From Candidatus Methanomethylophilaceae archaeon (GTDB taxonomy: Archaea; Thermoplasmatota; Thermoplasmata; Methanomassiliicoccales; Methanomethylophilaceae): a DNA stretch of 42,867 bases. The position numbers and the translations under genes are program-made. This document shows, one piece after another, positions 38,305-42,867 of the stretch. The notes below the pieces were generated by a model. It had not been told where the DNA came from. It ran no database searches and saw only the letters and a list, made by a program, of their open reading frames with translations. The stretch is from positions 1 to 42,867 of the forward strand of contig CALUOK010000018.1 in the NCBI GenBank assembly GCA_944322255.1, in the 5' to 3' direction. Every line of letters begins with the position of its first letter. The first letter of the stretch is position 1.

Positions 38305-38703
38305 GTGTCCCGCAACGACAGCAGCAAAGGCCGCGCAGACGAGGAACCGGTCCTGGGGTTCCTGTACCAGAAGCACATAATCACCGCCATGTTCTACCTC
38401 TACGACCACGGGGAGGCGAAGGAGTCCGAGGTGGCCTCGTTCATAGGCAAGGGCTACAACATAGCGGTCCGCTGTCTGGAGAGGCTGAGGTCGGAGGGCC
38501 TCGCCGTGTCGTGGCAGGACGGGACCGACGTCAGGACCTACAAGTCCAGGCACTGGAAGCTTACGCCCGGCGGCAAGAGGGCCACGGAGTTCCTGAAGGG
38601 CCTCCACGCGTTCATGGGGGAGATCTCCTTCGAGGAGGGTCTGGAGGACGACGGCGACAACGCCGGCGAGGCACCGGCCGTCTCCTACGGCAGGAGGCCC
38701 TGA
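38305..38703 (+). CDS. Winged-helix transcriptional regulator
   Basis: 132 residues from GTG 38305, with no Shine-Dalgarno sequence. The winged helix covers about residues 16-95 (LYQKHIITAMFYLYDHGEA, ESEVASFIGKGYNIAVRCL, RLRSEGLAVSW, HWKLTPGGKRATEFL), followed by an acidic tail. It is the fourth member of the regulator family in this region and is transcribed divergently from the 895-residue surface protein, the classical position of a dedicated regulator. The start is uncertain. Confidence 0.78.
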   Translation: MSRNDSSKGRADEEPVLGFLYQKHIITAMFYLYDHGEAKESEVASFIGKGYNIAVRCLERLRSEGLAVSWQDGTDVRTYKSRHWKLTPGGKRATEFLKGLHAFMGEISFEEGLEDDGDNAGEAPAVSYGRRP

Positions 38704-38723
38704 ACGCCGACCTCATGCAATCC

Positions 38724-38733
38724 TTTATAAATA
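38724..38733 (+). promoter_or_regulatory. TATA box of the aIF2-beta operon
   Basis: TTTATAAATA, 33-42 bases before ATG 38766, leaving a short leader with AGGTG as ribosome binding site. Confidence 0.6.
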
Positions 38734-38765
38734 ACACCATGATAGCCCGTCCCAAGGTGTTTGAA

Positions 38766-39401
38766 ATGTCCGATGAAGATGACTACATGGCACTGCTCAA
38801 CAGAGCGAAGATCGCTTGCCCCGAGACCATCGAGAACCACGAGAGGTTCGAGATCCCCGAGCTGGACATCCTCCAGGAGGGCAAGATCACCGTGTTCAGG
38901 AACTTCATCGACGTCACCGACAAGCTCAGGCGCGACCCGCAGCACGTTCTCCAGTTCCTGCTTAAGGAGCTGGGCGCCCCGGGTAACGTCGAGGGACGCA
39001 GGGCCGTCTTCAAGGCGAAGATCAGCCCCAGCCAAATCAACGACAAGATCCAGATGTACACCGAGACCTACGTCATCTGCTCCGAGTGCGGACTGCCGGA
39101 CACCAAGATGGTCAAGGACGGAAGGACCCTGATGCTGGAGTGCGAGGCCTGCGGAGCGCGCAGACCCATCACCGTCAGGAAGTCCGTCAGGGCCGACACC
39201 GCCAACACCCTCCGCGAGGGCGACATCATCGAGCTGCAGATCACCGACGTCGGAAAGAAGGGAGACGGCGTGGGCAAGTTCCACGACTACCTGGTCGTCG
39301 TCCCCGGAACCGTGAAGGGCGCCAAGATCCACGCGAAGATCTCCAAGATCTCCGCCAAGACTGCGTTCGCCGTGCCCACCACGGAAGCGTGCACACGCTG
39401 A
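38766..39401 (+). CDS. eif2b: Translation initiation factor aIF2 beta subunit with C-terminal TRAM domain
   Basis: 211 residues; plain aIF2-beta is about 140. Residues 1-140 are the aIF2-beta/aIF5 fold with the zinc ribbon C105, C108, C126 and C129 (CSECG ... CEACG). aIF2 brings initiator Met-tRNA to the ribosome. Residues about 150-203 form a TRAM RNA-binding domain (EGDIIELQITDVGKKGDGVGKF, VVVPGTVKGAKI in parts), a fusion known in several Euryarchaeota. AGGTG lies 6 bases before ATG 38766. Its stop overlaps the start of the methylthiotransferase gene (TGATG), so the two are co-translated. Confidence 0.93.
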   Translation: MSDEDDYMALLNRAKIACPETIENHERFEIPELDILQEGKITVFRNFIDVTDKLRRDPQHVLQFLLKELGAPGNVEGRRAVFKAKISPSQINDKIQMYTETYVICSECGLPDTKMVKDGRTLMLECEACGARRPITVRKSVRADTANTLREGDIIELQITDVGKKGDGVGKFHDYLVVVPGTVKGAKIHAKISKISAKTAFAVPTTEACTR

Positions 39402-40630
39402 TGCGTTACTTCGTAGAGACCTACGGATGCACCATGAACTTCGGCGAGGGCCGCCAGCTCTCGGAGGACATGGCATCCCTGGGATACGAGCCGGCGGACA
39501 GCGCCGACGACGCGGACATAGTGGTGCTCAACACCTGCACCGTGGTGGAGACCACCGAGAAGCGCATGCTCTCCAGGATCTCCGAGCTCAAGAGACAGGG
39601 CAAGAGGATCGTCGTCACTGGATGCATGGCGCAGGTCCAGCCCAAGCGCATCAGGATAAGGCTGCCCGACTCCCCCATCGTCAGGTTCGAGGAGTACGGC
39701 AGGTTCAGGGACATCGTGTCCGAGAGCTTCGGATGCCAGGGCTCCCCGATTGTTCTCGAAACGGGCACCGACGCCATCCTCCCCATAGCCCAGGGCTGCC
39801 TGGGCCGCTGCTCCTACTGCATAACCAAGTTCGCCAGGGGCGACCTCCGCAGCTACCCCGCCGACGACCTCCTGAGGAGGTACGATTCCTTCCTGGCGGG
39901 CGGGGCCAGGGAGATCCTCATCACCGCCCAGGACACCTCCAGCTACGGGAGGGACACCGGCACCGACCTCCCGGCTCTGATACGTTCGATGCTTGAGAGG
40001 GAGGGCGACTACAGGATAAGGCTCGGCATGACCAACCCCGACAGCCTGGCCCGTGTCAGCCAGGGGATCCTGGAGCTCATGGACGACGAGAGGATGTACA
40101 GGTTCGTCCACATCCCGGTGCAGAGCGGCAGCGACGCCGTCCTGGGCAGGATGCGCAGAAGGTACACCGTCAGTCAGTTCATGGAGCTGGTGGACGAGCT
40201 CCGCTCCGGATGCCCGGACATCAGCATAGCCACGGACATGATCTGCGGGTTCCCGGGCGAGACCGACGAGGACCACGCGAAGAGCGTGGAGCTCATCAGG
40301 GAGCTCAGGGCGGACACCGTGAACATCACCCGCTTCTCCGCACGCCCCGGGACCGACGCCGCATCCATGGAACCGGTCCACGGCAGGATATCCGCCGAGA
40401 GGTCCGCGGAGCTCACCAGGGTCAAGAACGAGACCGAGCTGGACGTCAACTCCGCCATGGTGGGGCGCAGGTACAGGGCCCTGGCCACCGAGAGGGGCAA
40501 GGAGGGCACCATCGTCAGGACCGGCAACTACAGGCCGGTCGTCATAAGGGACGAGGTCCCGCTGGGGACCTTCCTGGACGTCGAGGTCACGGAGAACAGG
40601 CCCACGTATCTTCTCGGAAGAACGGTCTGA
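39401..40630 (+). CDS. tRNA N6-threonylcarbamoyladenosine (t6A37) methylthiotransferase
   Basis: 409 residues. A radical SAM methylthiotransferase of the archaeal/eukaryotic CDKAL1 type, which converts t6A to ms2t6A at position 37 of tRNAs that read ANN codons. The N-terminal UPF0004 domain holds the second cluster with C10 (YGCTMN), C46 (NTCTV) and C75 (GCMA). The radical SAM cysteines are C133, C137 and C140 (CLGRCSYC). IPVQSGSDAVLGRMRR and DMICGFPGET are family signatures, and a TRAM domain closes the protein (about residues 345-405). Start overlaps the aIF2-beta stop; end abuts the minus-strand membrane gene with no spacer. Confidence 0.93.
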   Translation: MRYFVETYGCTMNFGEGRQLSEDMASLGYEPADSADDADIVVLNTCTVVETTEKRMLSRISELKRQGKRIVVTGCMAQVQPKRIRIRLPDSPIVRFEEYGRFRDIVSESFGCQGSPIVLETGTDAILPIAQGCLGRCSYCITKFARGDLRSYPADDLLRRYDSFLAGGAREILITAQDTSSYGRDTGTDLPALIRSMLEREGDYRIRLGMTNPDSLARVSQGILELMDDERMYRFVHIPVQSGSDAVLGRMRRRYTVSQFMELVDELRSGCPDISIATDMICGFPGETDEDHAKSVELIRELRADTVNITRFSARPGTDAASMEPVHGRISAERSAELTRVKNETELDVNSAMVGRRYRALATERGKEGTIVRTGNYRPVVIRDEVPLGTFLDVEVTENRPTYLLGRTV

Positions 40631-41527
40631 TCAGAACAGCGACCTCAGTATGCCGGCGGCCACGCCGGGACCGGAGCCCTCCACGGGTCTGACGCCCTTC
40701 CCTCCCTCCGCCTTTATTATCGTCTCCAGCAGGGAGTCCTCGTACTCCTGCTGGTTGCGGATGTGGAGGTTCATGTTCCTGCATGCGAACAGGAAGAGCA
40801 CCACGGAGAACAGGCCCAGGGTCAGTATGAACAGGAGAATGCTGATGACCCAGTGGGGCTTCCCGACCAGGGGCTTCATGGGATCCACGGACACTCCCCT
40901 GTCCTTCAGCCTGGCGGACAGCTCCTCGGTGAACCTGATCTGAGCCTTCTCGTGGGCGTAAGGGAACCCGTACGTCGCCCCGGTGCCGATCAGGAACTGC
41001 AGGATGAGGAGAATGTACGCAACACCCGCCAGCAGGAATATCCTGTCGTCGATGTCGCCGGTGAGGAACCCGAAGTAGAACGCCATCGCCAGCAGCAGCA
41101 CCGCGGAGAAAGCCCATAACACGAAGCAGACCGCCCTCAGCGGACCGCGTCCCCTGCTGCGGACCTTGCCCGCCAGCTTCTCCAGCTCCCCGACGTCGGC
41201 GCCCTTGGACCTGGCGTACCCCACCAGGGAGTCCGTCCAGACGACGTCCCTCTTCTGATGGGACGCGGTCCTCCCGGCCAGGACGTAGAGCATGAAGCCG
41301 ATGACGCAGCACTCGGTGACCAGCGCGGTGACGATCCCCGCCCTCACGCCGTCCTCGGTGAACACCGTTCCGACGTTCGCGTCCATCACCACAGTGACCA
41401 TCAGAAGGGCCAGCACGGCAGGGACGACCATGGTCGCCACGACCACGCCCGGCTTCATCACGGTGTCGTGGTCCGTGCGCCTGACGACGCAGTCGGCGAA
41501 GGCATCGGTGGATTCGTTACGCTCCAT
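40631..41527 (-). CDS. Multi-pass membrane protein of unknown function
   Basis: 298 residues from ATG 41527; ATG 41461 (MKPGVVVATM) is a possible internal start. Six hydrophobic segments are visible: about residues 24-46, 63-83, 133-153, 165-187 and 228-255 are the clear ones. A charged loop lies between the second and third (about 90-125), and the C-terminal region is soluble (NLHIRNQQEYEDSLLETIIKAEGG). No family is recognised. It is divergent from another membrane protein gene with only 42 bases between their starts, so they may be regulated together and may interact. Tail-to-tail with the methylthiotransferase gene. Confidence 0.75.
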   Translation of the reverse strand: MERNESTDAFADCVVRRTDHDTVMKPGVVVATMVVPAVLALLMVTVVMDANVGTVFTEDGVRAGIVTALVTECCVIGFMLYVLAGRTASHQKRDVVWTDSLVGYARSKGADVGELEKLAGKVRSRGRGPLRAVCFVLWAFSAVLLLAMAFYFGFLTGDIDDRIFLLAGVAYILLILQFLIGTGATYGFPYAHEKAQIRFTEELSARLKDRGVSVDPMKPLVGKPHWVISILLFILTLGLFSVVLFLFACRNMNLHIRNQQEYEDSLLETIIKAEGGKGVRPVEGSGPGVAAGILRSLF

Positions 41528-41539
41528 CGGCCACGGGCA

Positions 41540-41559
41540 TGATTTATACGGTAAAAACG
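41540..41559. promoter_or_regulatory. Bidirectional promoter between two membrane-protein genes
   Basis: Plus-strand GATTTATACGG (41540-41550) lies about 20-30 bases before ATG 41570. On the minus strand, GTTTTTAC (about 41551-41558) lies about 25-31 bases before ATG 41527. The two boxes abut in a 42-base gap. Confidence 0.45.
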
Positions 41560-41569
41560 ATGTCGGCGC

Positions 41570-42151
41570 ATGGACAGGGATCCGCTCGATCTGATCAGGA
41601 AGGTGCCGGTCGCGAGGAACGCGGTGGCGGAGGTCGAGAGGATCCAGAGGCAGGTGGAGAAGCACGACAGCCTGCCCGTGGCCCTGTATGTGGCCGAGGT
41701 CTTCCTCTTCATCATCATAGCCATCTACTTCACCAAGCTGGCCGTGCTCAGCATGGGACTGGTCAGCGACTACGGGGACCACGTCATGAACGTGGTCACC
41801 TATGTGATAGACGTCGTGATGCTCATCGCCACGGTGGACGCCGTCCTCGGGATATCCTCCAGGAAGCCGTCCTCCTGGCGCAAGGTCATGAGGGGAGCGG
41901 GCCTCCTGTTCATCTTCTCGATCGTCGACTCTCTTCTCGGAGCCGGGATGTCCGCATCGGCGCTGCTGACCCTCAGCCCCGTCGTCGTTGCCGTCATCTG
42001 CATCCCCGTCGCCGTGATCATGTTCACCAGGAGCGTGAGGGAGCACTACGTCCCCCCGATGCAGCAGATGCCCTCCCTCGGACGCTGGCTTTCGTACGCG
42101 TTCTTCGGACAGCTGTTCCCCAACGGAAGGTACGAGATCGACTACAGCTGA
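41570..42151 (+). CDS. Membrane protein of unknown function, about four helices
   Basis: 193 residues. A soluble amphipathic N-terminus (residues 1-34) is followed by hydrophobic segments at about 36-60, 72-95, 108-128 and 130-152, then a polar tail (EHYVPPMQQMPSLGRW). No family is recognised. The start ATG 41570 fits the promoter at 41540. Divergent from the other membrane protein; the tRNA-Gln gene follows after 51 bases. Confidence 0.75.
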   Translation: MDRDPLDLIRKVPVARNAVAEVERIQRQVEKHDSLPVALYVAEVFLFIIIAIYFTKLAVLSMGLVSDYGDHVMNVVTYVIDVVMLIATVDAVLGISSRKPSSWRKVMRGAGLLFIFSIVDSLLGAGMSASALLTLSPVVVAVICIPVAVIMFTRSVREHYVPPMQQMPSLGRWLSYAFFGQLFPNGRYEIDYS

Positions 42152-42169
42152 CCCCGATTGGACGCAATA

Positions 42170-42179
42170 AAATTATAAG
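42170..42179 (+). promoter_or_regulatory. TATA box of tRNA-Gln
   Basis: AAATTATAAG, about 24-33 bases before the tRNA 5' end at 42203. Confidence 0.6.
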
Positions 42180-42202
42180 CGGAACTCTTCGGGTCATCCC
42201 AT

Positions 42203-42278
42203 AGTCCCGTGGTGTAGTGGTCAATCATGCTGGCCTTTGGAGCCGGCGACTTCGGTTCGAACCCGGACGGGACTGCCA
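42203..42278 (+). tRNA. tRNA-Gln (UUG anticodon)
   Basis: Acceptor stem AGTCCCG/CGGGACT with discriminator G and an encoded CCA (42276-42278). Anticodon arm CTGGC-CTTTGGA-GCCGG with anticodon TTG, and T arm with GGTTCGAACCC. A short D stem (three pairs) is normal for this species. It ends 1 base before the stop codon of the convergent flavodoxin gene. Confidence 0.95.
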
Positions 42279-42279
42279 T

Positions 42280-42753
42280 TCACCTTCTCGATTCCACGAA
42301 CATCGTCACCGGATCCAGGAACTTCTCGTCGTAGAAGCTGCCGCCCTCCATCATCGCGTCGAAGATGGGCTGGTTGTACTGGTTCAGTCCCTTGAGCTTC
42401 ATCATCACGCTGACCGCCAGGAGGACAGTCTTGTCCACGATGTTCAGCTTGGACCTGTCGATCCATCCCCTGAGGTAGTAGACGGGGACCTTCACCCCGT
42501 TCTTCTCCGCCACGGCGGCCTTGTCGAAGCGGCCCACGTCGTCCAGGCCGACGACGCAGACGGCGATGACCTTGGAGATGTCCGCCTGTGACAGACCGAC
42601 GATCGTGTCGTCGCGGAGCCAACCGAAGAAGACGATGCTCTCGTCAGCGGGCTGCTGACCGATGGGATAGATGTGAAGTCCGGTCCTCTCAGAGAGCGCC
42701 TCAGCGTACTTCTTTGAGGAGCCGGACTTCGAGGAATAAACAACGACTGTCAT
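42280..42753 (-). CDS. Flavodoxin-domain protein
   Basis: 157 residues. The N-terminal phosphate loop VVYSSKSGSSKKYAEAL is that of flavodoxins (flavodoxin_5/HemG-like), with a shortened following region GQQPADESIVFFGWLRDDTI. The C-terminal KTVLLAVSVMMKLKGLN segment resembles that of the HemG-type family in which a helical insertion follows. An electron-transfer or FMN-binding oxidoreductase role is likely; the partner is unknown. Start ATG 42753; the region upstream is AT-poor with no strong TATA box (weak CTTTTCAAAG near 42774). Confidence 0.78.
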   Translation of the reverse strand: MTVVVYSSKSGSSKKYAEALSERTGLHIYPIGQQPADESIVFFGWLRDDTIVGLSQADISKVIAVCVVGLDDVGRFDKAAVAEKNGVKVPVYYLRGWIDRSKLNIVDKTVLLAVSVMMKLKGLNQYNQPIFDAMMEGGSFYDEKFLDPVTMFVESRR

Positions 42754-42867
42754 GATAACACGTGATGGAATGCTTTGAAAAGAAAGAATGGGAAGTGACG
42801 TTCGATGCTACGTTTAGTGCATGGTAAGCTGCCAAGGAATTGCCGGGAAACTCGCTCGGAGTTTCCT
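42754..42867. other. Right edge of the window, no gene seen
   Basis: 114 bases upstream of the flavodoxin gene. An inverted repeat GGAAACTC-GCTCG-GAGTTTCC occupies 42846-42866 at the very edge; it could be a terminator of a gene outside or a regulatory site. Nothing else is recognised. Confidence 0.4.

Noticed and set aside
1-42867. CRISPR array
   Set aside because: No regularly spaced direct repeats were seen; repeats in the beta-helix protein are coding and degenerate.
1-42867. Pyrrolysine (in-frame TAG) readthrough, expected in Methanomassiliicoccales
   Set aside because: No gene here needs TAG readthrough to reach family length, and no methylamine methyltransferase is in the window.

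Overview
The window reads as an archaeal chromosome segment of high GC content. The archaeal markers are EF-1A, a diphthamide-type EF-2, aIF2-beta, ribosomal protein S10 next to EF-1A, a GHMP-type shikimate kinase, the archaeal entry into the shikimate pathway (ADH synthase plus 3-dehydroquinate synthase II), and TATA boxes about 25 bases before many leaderless starts. The 5' end of 23S rRNA sits behind a protein gene (UPF0216) rather than behind 16S rRNA, as in Thermoplasmata. Surface proteins with an InlB-type repeat and parallel beta-helix repeats suggest a host-associated member. My best guess is a gut Methanomassiliicoccales archaeon (Methanomethylophilaceae). This is inference: no methanogenesis marker gene lies in the window.

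Layout. 1-525: start of 23S rRNA (minus) with three tandem promoter candidates. 526-3743: UPF0216 protein, a NifB without other nif genes, and an archaeal AAA ATPase behind an operator-like repeat. 3799-8590: a short bacterial-type alanyl-tRNA synthetase, a DHA2-type exporter and an ATP-grasp ligase, closely packed. 8616-8692: tRNA-Ala(UGC). 8991-16319: a tight seven-gene operon for the whole route from the archaeal precursors to chorismate and on through prephenate, with an AroD-AroE fusion and a chorismate mutase-prephenate dehydrogenase fusion. 16312-19949: an FGGY sugar kinase and a pair of bacterial-PH-domain membrane proteins (minus). 20133-21600: a TnpB element bounded by inverted repeats and an 8-base direct repeat. 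21680-23332: ilvD (minus). 23466-28451: the str cluster rpsL-rpsG-fusA-tuf-rpsJ (minus). 28612-31685: an aminotransferase and a 631-residue protein of unknown function. 31943-33553: pyrG. 33586-38703: two surface proteins interleaved with four related small winged-helix regulators. 38766-40630: aIF2-beta-TRAM and a tRNA methylthiotransferase, overlapping. 40631-42753: two divergent membrane proteins, tRNA-Gln(UUG) and a flavodoxin.

How it fits together. The aro operon makes chorismate and, by the last gene, the precursor of tyrosine and phenylalanine; the PLP aminotransferase at 28612-29787 could perform the final transamination, and ilvD serves branched-chain amino acids. The str cluster, aIF2-beta, tRNA genes, AlaRS and methylthiotransferase are translation functions. 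The parts most worth attention are the TnpB element with apparent terminal inverted repeats and target duplication, the winged-helix/surface-protein module, the EPSP synthase that appears to have lost its stop codon and runs into aroC, the competing stem-loops in the aro leader, and the AlaRS/exporter/ATP-grasp group.
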